The notes beneath the pieces were generated by a model. The model saw only the letters and a list, made by a program, of their open reading frames with translations. It made no database searches and was not told the origin of the DNA. This document shows positions 1 to 8,371 of a stretch of 64,000 nt of DNA, in pieces. The translations under genes and the position numbers were made by a program. Numbering within the stretch: position 1 is the first letter of the stretch; each line of letters begins with the position of its first letter. The stretch is from the NCBI GenBank assembly GCA_011523785.1, contig WTFW01000060.1, positions 18,616 to 82,615 of the forward strand. The letters are read 5' to 3'. This DNA is from Chloroflexota bacterium. GTDB taxonomy: Bacteria > Chloroflexota > UBA11872.

Positions 1-424
1 TTCGCTCCTCCGTTCCGCCGAAGATCAGATCAACCAAAGGAACGGCAGCGGCGCTCGATGCGATGGTTGCCAGGTAGGTCGTGATTTGGCGCAGCGAATC
101 GAGGCTCGCGACGTGGGATTCCAGACTGGGGATCTTCAGAGCGCAGCGAACGGCCGACTCCAGTTGGGGACGTGAGCCTGGTTCATAGCGAGCCTGTGTC
201 GGCGTGTAGTCGCGATAGAGATAGTCGGCGCTGGCTTCCGTCAAGCGGATCATCTGGCTGATCAGCACACGGTCGACCGAATTCGGTGCGTGGACGTCGC
301 GTTGGAGCATGCGCTGGTAGGCGGTGGGCAAGCTTGCCGGTCCCTGTAGAAGCGCCGGTGTTGAAGATTGACTCACGGACTCATCCACGTTCAGGCCGTC
401 GTCTGCTTCTTGCTCGCCGGCCAT
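1..424 (-). CDS. Uncharacterised protein, C-terminus off the window
   Basis: An open frame on the minus strand runs from an ATG at 424-422 (protein begins MAGEQEADDG) for 141 codons without a stop to the first base of the window, so only the N-terminal part is visible. The first 35 residues are acidic and Ser/Pro-rich. After them come stretches that look folded and helical, with many Asp, Arg and Leu residues (for example RVLISQMIRLTEAS). I see no signal peptide, catalytic motif or family signature. Third codon positions are GC-rich, as in the neighbouring genes, which supports real coding. The product is unknown; existence of the gene is moderately sure, function is not. Confidence 0.55.
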   Translation of the reverse strand, partial: MAGEQEADDGLNVDESVSQSSTPALLQGPASLPTAYQRMLQRDVHAPNSVDRVLISQMIRLTEASADYLYRDYTPTQARYEPGSRPQLESAVRCALKIPSLESHVASLDSLRQITTYLATIASSAAAVPLVDLIFGGTEER

Positions 425-444
425 AACTGTCGGTTTAGCTAGCC

Positions 445-906
445 TCAGACCGGCTCGAGCGTAACCGTCCAGTCGCCAGTGGCCACGATGTCCAGATAGA
501 AGTGCTGTCGATCTCGGACCGTCGCTGTCTTCTGCCAACTCCCAGATGCGGTAACGGTTTCCACCAGGAGTGACGGGTGTCCGAGGGCCGCGGTGAAGAG
601 CGTGACAATGAAGCTCCTGGCGGTTCCAGACTGGTCATCGTTGTCGCTGACGTTGATCGTGGCGCGGTACTTTCCGGGTTCCAGCAGGAAGTTATCCGAG
701 ACGAATTCGCCGCGGCCTTCCACGGTAAACGGCATCTCTGGCGGTGCGGACCCGGTGGATCCGGTTGATGAGTCGCCTGACGAAGTCCCGCAGGCACCAA
801 GTGTGACGAAGGCAACAACGAGTACGACGGCAATGTATGTAAGCGAAGGGCAGGTTCGCGGTTTCGCTGCGCGGGGAAATCGGGCTATACCGCAGGTAGA
901 ACGCAC
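445..906 (-). CDS. Small secreted lipoprotein of unknown function
   Basis: The product has a lipoprotein signal: a basic N-region, a hydrophobic stretch (AVVLVVAFVTLGAC) ending in an L-G-A-C lipobox, then a Ser/Gly/Thr-rich linker. The roughly 110-residue remainder looks like a beta-rich extracellular domain (segments such as FLLEPGKYRATINVSD and DWTVTLEPV). The best start I can find is GTG at 906-904, giving 153 aa. No ATG lies between it and the lipobox, and the upstream ribosome site is weak, so the start is uncertain. The C-terminal half resembles small Ig-like or pre-peptidase-type modules that coat lipoproteins, but I do not assign a family. It is probably membrane-anchored on the outer face. 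Confidence 0.6.
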   Translation of the reverse strand: MRSTCGIARFPRAAKPRTCPSLTYIAVVLVVAFVTLGACGTSSGDSSTGSTGSAPPEMPFTVEGRGEFVSDNFLLEPGKYRATINVSDNDDQSGTARSFIVTLFTAALGHPSLLVETVTASGSWQKTATVRDRQHFYLDIVATGDWTVTLEPV

Positions 907-959
907 GGGATCCCGCTTATGTGCGCCTGGCCTGGTGAGGGGCTTTCGAGCGGCGTTCG

Positions 960-2219
960 TCACGCCTGCCCGTGGGGACGTCTGGCACTTCGGGGATGGA
1001 TGTCCTGATGAGCCTTGCGGCGACGTGGCCGAAGTCGCCCCAGGACGGCTCCCGCCAGCTTGAGAGGCGCCGGGTCGTATTTGGGCACTGGGGCCTTTCG
1101 AAGCGGCCGGACGGGCGGGAGGTCGGTCATGCGCCTGAGATTTCGTGCCGCCGCGCGGCCAACGTAGGTGGTCAGGCGCACGGGATCGACGGCCGTGGGG
1201 ACGAAGCGGCCGAGCCGCCGTTGTCGCAGGAGGGAGTGCCCTCCGACGAGCCAGCGCTTGAGCCACAGCATCCAGAGCGTAATGACAAAGCCAACCAGCG
1301 CGAGCACCCAGACAATGTGATATCCCCACTGAAACTCGGTGCCGGGCATGCTCTGGAAGTTCATGCCGAAGATGCCGGCGATCAGGCCGAGGGGCATGAA
1401 GATGGTGGCGACGATGGACAGCACCTTCATGATCTCGTTCTGTCGATTGGAGATGGCGGAGAGATAGGTGGCGAGGGCGGTGTCCGCGCGCTCGCGGATC
1501 CCATCGTTGGTGGACTGGACGCGAACGAGGTCTTCGAAGAGATCGCGAAAATAAAGGTCGGCGCCGTCGCCGATGAGCTCAAACTCTCGCCGGCCAAGGC
1601 GGCTGAGCACGTCGCGCTGCGGTATCAGGGCGCGATTCAGCGCCAGGCTGGAGCGCTTGAGGGCCAGCAGGGTGGCCAGGGCCGATTCGTCGGGACTGGC
1701 CAGAATCTGTTCCTCGATTGCATCGGCACGCTCGCTCATGCGCTCGAGCGTGGGAAGAATCGCTTGGATCAGGGCATCGAAGTGGGCGTGGGCGAGAAAG
1801 GCGGATCCCTTCATCAGGGGGCGACCGTCGATTTCGACTAGACTGCGAATAGCCTCAACGCTGGGCATTGTGATGTTGTGGATGGTAACGACGTAGTTTC
1901 GGCCGATGAACATGCTCAAACTGGCCATCTGGAGTACTTGACTATCGAGCGTATAGTCGATGCTGCGAGCGTTAACGAACACGTAGCTTCCGAAATTTTC
2001 GACACGGGCCGCCGTGTTTTGTGCGTCCAAGCTGATGTCGACGACCAGGGGATGAAAGTTGAATATGTCGAGCAGGAGCGATTGCGCGTTATCGTCGGGA
2101 TTGTCGATGTCTATCCAGAGCACGCCCTTGCTTGACTCAATGAGTGACGTAATTTCATCGAGATTAAGCTCGCTACGGAGTTCGTTCTTGGAATCAAGAG
2201 AGTAGGATGTGTACGGCAT
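960..2219 (-). CDS. corA: CorA-family divalent metal ion transporter with C-terminal extension
   Basis: The protein (419 aa) has the CorA plan: a long soluble, mainly helical N-terminal domain (about residues 1-260), then TM1 (about 265-284), the signature GMN loop at residues 285-287 (FGMNF), and TM2 (about 301-321). CorA forms a homopentamer in the inner membrane and takes up Mg2+ or Co2+. Usual family members stop a few basic residues after TM2. This one carries a further ~95 residues that are Arg/Pro-rich and cytoplasmic by topology (322-419), with no domain I recognise. The ATG at 2219 has no competing start. It lies 214 bp downstream of the MFS gene, so it is probably transcribed on its own. 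Confidence 0.9.
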   Translation of the reverse strand: MPYTSYSLDSKNELRSELNLDEITSLIESSKGVLWIDIDNPDDNAQSLLLDIFNFHPLVVDISLDAQNTAARVENFGSYVFVNARSIDYTLDSQVLQMASLSMFIGRNYVVTIHNITMPSVEAIRSLVEIDGRPLMKGSAFLAHAHFDALIQAILPTLERMSERADAIEEQILASPDESALATLLALKRSSLALNRALIPQRDVLSRLGRREFELIGDGADLYFRDLFEDLVRVQSTNDGIRERADTALATYLSAISNRQNEIMKVLSIVATIFMPLGLIAGIFGMNFQSMPGTEFQWGYHIVWVLALVGFVITLWMLWLKRWLVGGHSLLRQRRLGRFVPTAVDPVRLTTYVGRAAARNLRRMTDLPPVRPLRKAPVPKYDPAPLKLAGAVLGRLRPRRRKAHQDIHPRSARRPHGQA

Positions 2220-2433
2220 ATTAGGTTGTCAATAAACTCGGCAGAATATAGTGACTGTCGGTCGGATACGATGCATGCTCGAGAATGTGCCCGCCAAGCT
2301 GTGGAACCAGGATGGCATTGACTTATGACGCTACCATATTCGAGACGATGCGCGGTGGGCTTAGCACCTTCAGTTGCCTTGCGCCGGCCGCGGCGCCGGT
2401 GAGTCCGGGGGGCGCATGGGCCTGTGTGGGCGG

Positions 2434-4515
2434 CTACTCGTCATGGGCGATGAGGAAGATGGCTTCGAGCGCTGCGTGCCTGATGCGGGTTTGGGCGTCC
2501 TGCGGGAGTTCGCTGGACGCCTCAACAGCAACTTCGGCGGCATAGGCGACGGCATCGCGTTCGGATAGCCCCAGCTGGGGCGCGGCCGCGCGGGTGGCTT
2601 CGATGGCGTGGGCGGCGACGGCATCGGTTGGAAGGCCGGTCTCGTTGGCGCTGTGAATGGCGCCCTGGATCGCGCCCTGGACAACCGCGCGTGGGTCGTC
2701 GACGGACTCGGCGGTTGCATCCACGAGGCTGGACATCGAGTCCCGGACCGTGCGCCTGGCGCCGATCCCGGAATCGGCGGCGGCTTGCACGGCGCCCTGC
2801 ATGGCGCCAAATGCAAGCGCGGCGCTTTGCTGGCGTAGGTTGTCACTTTCGCGCAGCGCGCGAGCAATGGTCCGGTTGACCCGCTTCCGCAACTGCCTGG
2901 CCGTTGCGCCGCCGCGAGCGGCGGTTGTGGCCACGGAGCGGATCGAGGCGGCCAGCTGGTAGGCCGTAACGCCGGCGGCCACGTCCAGCCCGGCCACCGC
3001 GGGCACGAATCGCCGCGTGCCAAGCGGAAGGCTGGCGGCGATATTCAGCCCCGGAACCGAGTTCAGGACCCGCAGGTTCTCACGCGTCTGCGTCGCCAGC
3101 TCGCTCATCACGGCTTCGCGGTCGGACTCGCCGTCTTCCCGGACGCGCCCGAGGACGCTGAGCGTGACGAGTCCGAAGAGGAAGGCCAGGGCGAAGAGGA
3201 AGTCATAGCCCGTCAGAAAGACCGCGGGGAACTCGACGGTTCGCGCGGGATCGACCCACTCGATCGAGATTTCGAACCGGCGCACGCTGAAGAAGTCAAC
3301 GAATACGCCGCCGAGGATGGGGCCGATGCCCGCACCCAGGCTGGCGGCAAGCGAAGCCCCCGTCAGATACGAGGTGGACTGCGCCTGGGGCGCCATCTTC
3401 ATGCGGATCGTGGTCGAGGCGAGGTTGATTCCCGCGCTGGCTATGCCGATGAGAAAGTGCAGGGCGACCAGCAGCGGTACGGTGAGAAGGTGTTGATCGG
3501 GCGTGGTGGTGAAGGTCCATCCCAAAATAACGAGCAGAAATAGCGATGAGCTTGTCGACAGCACCACCTTGCTTCCGAAGCGATCGACATAGCCTCCCCA
3601 GACATTGACGAACAGCACACTGGTCACCTGGCTGAGCACGCCGAGTCCGACGACGGCCGACAGTGGCATCTCCAGTTTGACCAGCATGTACACGGAGAAG
3701 AACGGCACGGCCAGCTGCGTGGCGAGGTACCAAACCATCAGGAATGCCATCAACTGCCGATAGTTGCGGTCTCGCAGCGGCGCCGCGAGCAGCCCGGCGA
3801 TTGTCGGTGGCCGACCTTCCGGCGTAACCATGCGTGGCTCCGGCATGCGGGCCATGAAACCAACGGAGCCAAACCCCAGCAGAATGCTCCCGAACAACAT
3901 GGCGTATGAGTAGCCGTAGATCTGCTCGGGCTCGGGCACGCGTCCGGCCCACCAATCGATATAGAAGGCTCCGACGAGTCCGGCAACGGCGGCGGCAATC
4001 GTGGCAATGCGCATGCGCTGGGAGAAGAAGCTCCCCATCACGTCCTGCGGAACGATGTCGCGGATCCAGCCGATCCAACTTGGATTGAGAAACGCCTGGG
4101 CCACCCCGCGCAGTGCCACGAAAATGAGCAGCAACGTCACGGCGCCGGCGTTCGGAACGTCCAGGGCAAATGGAATGAGGGCGACCGGAATCCAGGCCGC
4201 GTACGCGATGAAGTAGCTCATCACCGCGAACGGCTTGCGCACACGCAGTCGCTCGACAAGAACCACGGCGACGAGTTGCACGGGCTGCAAGATCGGCGGA
4301 AGAGCGGTGAGGATGCCGATGTGGACGTTGGACGCGCCGAGTAGCAAGGCAAAGGCGGCCAGGAAGCCGCCGGACACCAGGCCGTCCGACGCCGATGCCG
4401 CGACGGCCTGGTAATTCATGGCCCGCAGGCCGGAATCTCGCTCCTGGTCCGAGAGCGTGTCCCGAGGCTGGAACACGCCCAGAACGGCCGCGCGTAGCCG
4501 CGAGGTCAATTCCAT
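2434..4515 (-). CDS. MFS transporter fused to a ~237-residue Ala-rich cytoplasmic domain
   Basis: Residues 40-455 form a major facilitator permease with about 12 hydrophobic helices, the loop-2-like ERLRVRKP segment near 88-95 and a second half beginning near 255. The substrate cannot be told from the sequence. After the last helix a soluble tail (about 456-693) follows that is not normal for the family. It is rich in Ala, Arg and Asp, is predicted helical, and contains two similar units (GAMQGAVQAAADSGI near 570 and GAIQGAIHSANETGL near 614). The gene stands alone: 126 bp separate its start from the creatininase block. The tail could be a regulatory or oligomerisation domain. MFS assignment is firm; tail function is unknown. 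Confidence 0.85.
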   Translation of the reverse strand: MELTSRLRAAVLGVFQPRDTLSDQERDSGLRAMNYQAVAASASDGLVSGGFLAAFALLLGASNVHIGILTALPPILQPVQLVAVVLVERLRVRKPFAVMSYFIAYAAWIPVALIPFALDVPNAGAVTLLLIFVALRGVAQAFLNPSWIGWIRDIVPQDVMGSFFSQRMRIATIAAAVAGLVGAFYIDWWAGRVPEPEQIYGYSYAMLFGSILLGFGSVGFMARMPEPRMVTPEGRPPTIAGLLAAPLRDRNYRQLMAFLMVWYLATQLAVPFFSVYMLVKLEMPLSAVVGLGVLSQVTSVLFVNVWGGYVDRFGSKVVLSTSSSLFLLVILGWTFTTTPDQHLLTVPLLVALHFLIGIASAGINLASTTIRMKMAPQAQSTSYLTGASLAASLGAGIGPILGGVFVDFFSVRRFEISIEWVDPARTVEFPAVFLTGYDFLFALAFLFGLVTLSVLGRVREDGESDREAVMSELATQTRENLRVLNSVPGLNIAASLPLGTRRFVPAVAGLDVAAGVTAYQLAASIRSVATTAARGGATARQLRKRVNRTIARALRESDNLRQQSAALAFGAMQGAVQAAADSGIGARRTVRDSMSSLVDATAESVDDPRAVVQGAIQGAIHSANETGLPTDAVAAHAIEATRAAAPQLGLSERDAVAYAAEVAVEASSELPQDAQTRIRHAALEAIFLIAHDE

Positions 4516-4641
4516 CGGTCCGGGAGGGTGGCTAGATCGAACATATCACCGAAATCGCACGTGGCTGGCGCGAACGAAGGTTCCAAACGGTGAATGCAAT
4601 CCGCGCCGTTGAATCGGCCTGCCTACGCTCCGGCGTGAGGC

Positions 4642-5463
4642 TCAGGACTTTCGGGTGACGTGGACCTGGCCGTGGGGTGGGCCGTTCCAGCGGGGGGAGT
4701 GGCGGAGGTGGTCGAGGATTTGGGCGAGTTCATCGATGGAGGATTCGATGAGGCGTTCGCCGGCTTCGCGGGTGCCCTTGCGGGCGTCGCCCTTGGCGCC
4801 GGAGGGGGCGTGGGCGTTGAAGGCGTTGGGCCAGACGAGTTCGAGTTCCTGGAGCGGCTCAAACATGGCCTTGAAGGCTTCGTCGAAGGTGCCGGGGGCC
4901 AGGGCGTCCTCGCGGATGAGGTCGGGCGCCAGGTAGTAGGAGTGGGAGCTTTCCATCTCGCAGGCGTGGCCGCCGGGGATCTCGCCGGCGATGTCCTTGA
5001 GAACCGAATCGTCGCCGAGGGTGTAGTGGCCGACGCAGCCCAGGAAGTCGATGTCCAGCCGGAAGCCGATGTCCTGCACGGCGACCGACATGAGCCACTG
5101 GTTGCCGCCGTGGCCGTTCACGATCAGGAAGCGGCGGAAGCCGTGGTGGCGCATGGAGACGATGATGTCCTCGAGCAGGTCCAGGAACGTCTCGGGACGC
5201 AGGGTCATGGTGCCGGGGAAGTTCATGTGGTGGTCGGAGATGCCCCAGGGGATGGCGGGCAGGGCCAGCAGGCGCGGGGCCAGGCGTTCGGCGGCGCGTT
5301 CGCAGTAGGCGTGGGCGATCAGGTGGTCCTGGCCCAGGCCCAGGTGCGGGCCGTGTTGTTCGGTGGAGCCGATAGGGATGAGGACCAGTTCCACAGTCTC
5401 GGCGGCCTGGGCCACCTCGGGCCAGGACATCTTGTGGAGGGCGTAGGTGGGCAGATTGCTCAT
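4642..5463 (-). CDS. Creatininase-family amidohydrolase
   Basis: A 273-aa member of the creatininase/MftE fold, a metal-dependent family that hydrolyses cyclic or linear amides (creatinine, formamidopyrimidines, mycofactocin precursor). The metal-site motifs are intact: E35-Q-H37 in IGSTEQHGP, D46, NGHGGN at 116-121, and GHACEME at 165-171. Length is normal for the family. Its ATG overlaps the stop of the upstream paralogue by four bases (ATGA at 5460-5463), so the two are translationally coupled and probably act together. The actual substrate is not revealed by context; the coenzyme A genes lie divergently and need not be related. Confidence 0.88.
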   Translation of the reverse strand: MSNLPTYALHKMSWPEVAQAAETVELVLIPIGSTEQHGPHLGLGQDHLIAHAYCERAAERLAPRLLALPAIPWGISDHHMNFPGTMTLRPETFLDLLEDIIVSMRHHGFRRFLIVNGHGGNQWLMSVAVQDIGFRLDIDFLGCVGHYTLGDDSVLKDIAGEIPGGHACEMESSHSYYLAPDLIREDALAPGTFDEAFKAMFEPLQELELVWPNAFNAHAPSGAKGDARKGTREAGERLIESSIDELAQILDHLRHSPRWNGPPHGQVHVTRKS

Positions 5464-6359
5464 GGGGTGTGCAGGGCGTGGCGCCAGCCGGGCATGCGGC
5501 CGCGGGCGAGGAGGTCGTCGGGCGAGTCGAGCAGGGTGGTGATGAGCTGGTCGGCGCGCTCCTCGATGACGTGGATCATGCGCCAGCCGTCCTCGGCGGT
5601 GGCCAGCCTGGCGTCGCCGACGGCGCCGTTGGCGGAGAAGTCGGAGAAGTCGTGGTTGCGGCGGATGGAACGTCGCCAGAAGCGCTGGCGCAGGCGGCTG
5701 CCGCGCGGGCTGAGGTCGCCGGGGGCGAGGCTGTCGTGCTTGACGCGGTCCGGACGCAGGGCCATGAGCTCGGCGGTTTCAAGCTCGCAGGCGTGGCCGG
5801 AGGTGGGGGACTTGACGATCTCGTCCTCCAGGTCGTCGTCTTCCAGGTCGTAGAGCGAAATGGACGCCAGGAAGTCCAGGGGCAGGCGGGTGGGGAGGGT
5901 TTGCAGGGCGACGGTCATGACGGAGGTGTTGCCGCTGTGCCAGTTGGTGAGCAGGAAGCGCTTGAAGCCGTGGTGCAGCAGGGAGGCCAGGCAGTCTTCC
6001 AGCACGTGCAGGAAGGTCTGGGGGCGCAGCGTGATCGAGCCGGGGAAGCCCATGTGATAGGTGGACATCCCGTAGGGCATGGTGGGGGCGACCAGCAGGC
6101 GGGGGTGAAAGCGCTCGGCCAGGCGCAGGGTGAGGTCCTCGCAGATCACCAGGTCGGTGTCGAGCGAGGTGTTGGGTCCGTGTTGCTCGATGGAGCCGAT
6201 GGGGATCATGACCAGTTCCACGCCGTCGCGAGCGCGGGCGACCTCGGGCGAGGTCATGTGGGTAAGGCGGAGCGGCGACGGCAGGTCGGCCAAGGGGTGC
6301 GTATCCAGGGTGGAGTCGGCGATATGATAAGCGGCGACGGCTGGGCGAGCAGTATCCAT
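5460..6359 (-). CDS. Creatininase-family amidohydrolase, variant active-site loop
   Basis: Paralogue of the downstream gene, sharing the plan of IPIGS-EQHGP (E58, H60), D69 and GHACELE at 188-194. The second conserved loop reads NWHSGN (139-144) in place of the usual NGHGGN, so the glycine next to the metal-binding His is replaced by Trp and a second glycine by Ser. This suggests altered substrate shape rather than loss of metal. The ATG at 6359-6357 overlaps the divergent coaX ATG inside the palindrome CCATGG. Later starts (TTG at 6293, ATG at 6257) are possible and would still keep the catalytic core; the paralogue's N-terminus aligns from about residue 26 here. Family is firm; substrate unknown. 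Confidence 0.82.
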   Translation of the reverse strand: MDTARPAVAAYHIADSTLDTHPLADLPSPLRLTHMTSPEVARARDGVELVMIPIGSIEQHGPNTSLDTDLVICEDLTLRLAERFHPRLLVAPTMPYGMSTYHMGFPGSITLRPQTFLHVLEDCLASLLHHGFKRFLLTNWHSGNTSVMTVALQTLPTRLPLDFLASISLYDLEDDDLEDEIVKSPTSGHACELETAELMALRPDRVKHDSLAPGDLSPRGSRLRQRFWRRSIRRNHDFSDFSANGAVGDARLATAEDGWRMIHVIEERADQLITTLLDSPDDLLARGRMPGWRHALHTP

Positions 6360-7122
6360 GGTTCTGGTCGTCGATGTCGGTAATACCGACACCAAATTCG
6401 GCGTATTCAGCGGCGAGGAGTTGGGCGCGCGCTGGGCGGTGCACAGCGACCTGAACCGCAGCGCCGCGGAGCACGAAGCGCTGTTGCGCGCCATGCTGGC
6501 GCATCACCAGGTGACGGGGATCGAGGGCGCCGTTATCGGTTCGGTGGTGCCCGCCCTGACCGAGCGCATGGCCGCGGCGGTGAGGTCCGCGGCGGGGTGC
6601 GAGCCGCTGATCGCGCGCTCGCAGGACGTGCGGGTGATTGACCTGGCGGTGGATCGGCCCGCGCAGGTGGGGATCGACCGGGTGGCCAACGCGCTGGCGG
6701 CGCGCGAGTTTTACCAGGCACCGGCGATCGTGGTGGACCTGGGCAGTGTCACCACGTTCGACATCGTCAACGCGGCGGGCAGCCTGGCGGGGGTGATTAT
6801 TACGCTGGGGATGCAGAACACGGCGCGGGCTCTGACGGCGGCGGGCGCGCAGTTGCCGTCAATCGACCTGGCGCGGCCGGCGCGGCTGGTGGGAACGGAG
6901 ACCACGGGGTCGATGCAATCCGGGGTGTACTGGGGGTATGTGCAGATGGTCCGCGGGTTGCTTGAGCAGTTGCAGTCCGAGCTGGGCGCCGACTACCGGG
7001 CCATCGCCACGGGCGGGCAGGCGCCGGTTGTGGTGGAGGATGTGGGGCTGTTCGAGATCGTGGACCTGGATCTGACGCTGCGCGGGCTGTGGCTGATCCA
7101 GCAGGCGGAGGCGGCGGCGTGA
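6358..7122 (+). CDS. coaX: Type III pantothenate kinase
   Basis: Phosphorylates pantothenate, the first step of coenzyme A synthesis, in the cytoplasm. The protein (254 aa, normal length) has the ASKHA-fold motifs of the type III enzyme: the ATP-phosphate loop DVGNT at 6-10, the pantothenate/catalytic segment GIDR at 105-108 (usually GADR), and DLGSVTTFD at 127-135 (usually DxGTATTxD). The Asp that acts as general base is kept. It is followed by coaBC with a 4-base overlap (GTGA), so two steps of one pathway are coupled. It faces the creatininase gene head to head with overlapping start codons, which leaves no room for a dedicated leader. Good match overall. Confidence 0.93.
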   Translation: MVLVVDVGNTDTKFGVFSGEELGARWAVHSDLNRSAAEHEALLRAMLAHHQVTGIEGAVIGSVVPALTERMAAAVRSAAGCEPLIARSQDVRVIDLAVDRPAQVGIDRVANALAAREFYQAPAIVVDLGSVTTFDIVNAAGSLAGVIITLGMQNTARALTAAGAQLPSIDLARPARLVGTETTGSMQSGVYWGYVQMVRGLLEQLQSELGADYRAIATGGQAPVVVEDVGLFEIVDLDLTLRGLWLIQQAEAAA

Positions 7123-8315
7123 GCGTGCTGCAGGGCGCGCGGGTGGTGCTGTACGTCACCGGCGGCATCGCGGCGTACAAGGCCTCGGACCTGGCCAGCA
7201 AGCTGACGCAGGCGGGCACGGAAGTGGACGTGGTGCTGTCGCGGGCGGCCGAGGACTTCGTGGGCCCGCTGACGTTCCAGGCGCTGACGCAGCGCACCGT
7301 TTTCAGGGCCAGCGACGCCATGACGGCCGAGAACGAGATCGCGCACGTGCGGCTGGCCGCGGACGCGGACGTGCTGCTGGTTGCGCCGGCGACGGCCAGC
7401 GCGATTGCGCGGCTGGCGCACGGGCAGGCGGACGACCTGGGGTCAGCCGTCGCGCTGTCGACGCAGGCGCCCATCGTGGTGGCGCCGGCCATGGAGCCCG
7501 GGATGTACGCCAACCCGGCCACACAGGAGAACCTGGCGACGCTGCGGCGGCGCGGCGTGCGAGTGATCGAGCCGGAGAGCGGCCGGCTGGCCTCGGGCGC
7601 GGAGGGCAAGGGACGGCTGCCGGAGACGCCGGTGCTGCTGGATGTGCTCCGTGCCACGCTTGGGCGTGAAGGGCCGCTGAGGGACCGTGTGGTCGTCGTG
7701 TCGGCCGGCGGCACGCGCGAGTACATGGATCCGGTGCGGTTTATTGGGAACCCGGCCAGCGGTCGCCAGGGGGTTGAACTGGCGCGGGCGGCCATCGAGC
7801 GCGGAGCCACGACGCGGTTGGTGCTGGGGTCAGGGACGGTGGAGCCGCCGGCGGGCGTGGACACCGTGCGCGTCGAGTCCGCCGAGGAGATGCTGGATGC
7901 GCTGCGCGAGGCGGTGAGCGGCTGCGACGCGCTGATCATGAATGCCGCCGTCGGCGATTACCGACCGGCCAGCACCTCCGACGTGAAGCTGAAGCGCGGC
8001 GGCGAACCGGCGGGTATCGACCTGGTCGAGAACCCGGACCTGCTGCAGGCCTTGCAGGGGGACTTTCTGCGAATCGGGTTCGCGGCGGAGACCAACGACC
8101 ACCTCGAGAATGCCAGGAGCAAGCTGCTCGGCAAGGAGCTGGACGCCCTGGTCGTCAACGACGTGGCCGGGTCGAACACGGGATTTGCCGCGGAGACCAA
8201 CGCCGTCACGATCCTGCGGCCGGAGCACCCGGACCTTGAGGTCCCGCTGACCAGCAAGTCGGGCGTGGCCTCGGCGGTGCTGGACGTGGTGGTTGAAATG
8301 ATCGGCGGTCGCTGA
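7119..8315 (+). CDS. coaBC: Bifunctional phosphopantothenoylcysteine decarboxylase / phosphopantothenate-cysteine ligase
   Basis: The N-terminal half (about 1-180) is the FMN-dependent CoaC decarboxylase: GGIAAYKA at 15-22 and the catalytic His at 76 (EIAHVRL). The C-terminal half is the CoaB ligase, with SAGGTRE at 195-201, the NPASG loop near 211 and NAAVGDYRP at 275-283. Two CoaC positions differ from the E. coli type. PAMN reads PAME (123-126), and the flap Cys of the LACG motif is Ser (LASG, 157-160). I choose GTG at 7119 because it overlaps the coaX stop by four bases and sits just before the first beta strand; an earlier in-frame start would extend into coaX. Length 398 aa is normal. 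Confidence 0.92.
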   Translation: MSVLQGARVVLYVTGGIAAYKASDLASKLTQAGTEVDVVLSRAAEDFVGPLTFQALTQRTVFRASDAMTAENEIAHVRLAADADVLLVAPATASAIARLAHGQADDLGSAVALSTQAPIVVAPAMEPGMYANPATQENLATLRRRGVRVIEPESGRLASGAEGKGRLPETPVLLDVLRATLGREGPLRDRVVVVSAGGTREYMDPVRFIGNPASGRQGVELARAAIERGATTRLVLGSGTVEPPAGVDTVRVESAEEMLDALREAVSGCDALIMNAAVGDYRPASTSDVKLKRGGEPAGIDLVENPDLLQALQGDFLRIGFAAETNDHLENARSKLLGKELDALVVNDVAGSNTGFAAETNAVTILRPEHPDLEVPLTSKSGVASAVLDVVVEMIGGR

Positions 8316-8371
8316 CGGCGTCGGCGGGGCCGCGGCTGAAGGGCTGGCCGGCGGACCGGACGGCGGGTTCC

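Noticed and set aside
4660..5853. 397-codon plus-strand frame opposite the creatininase genes
   Set aside because: Val/Gly/Asp-rich antisense of well-supported genes on the other strand; no family motif.
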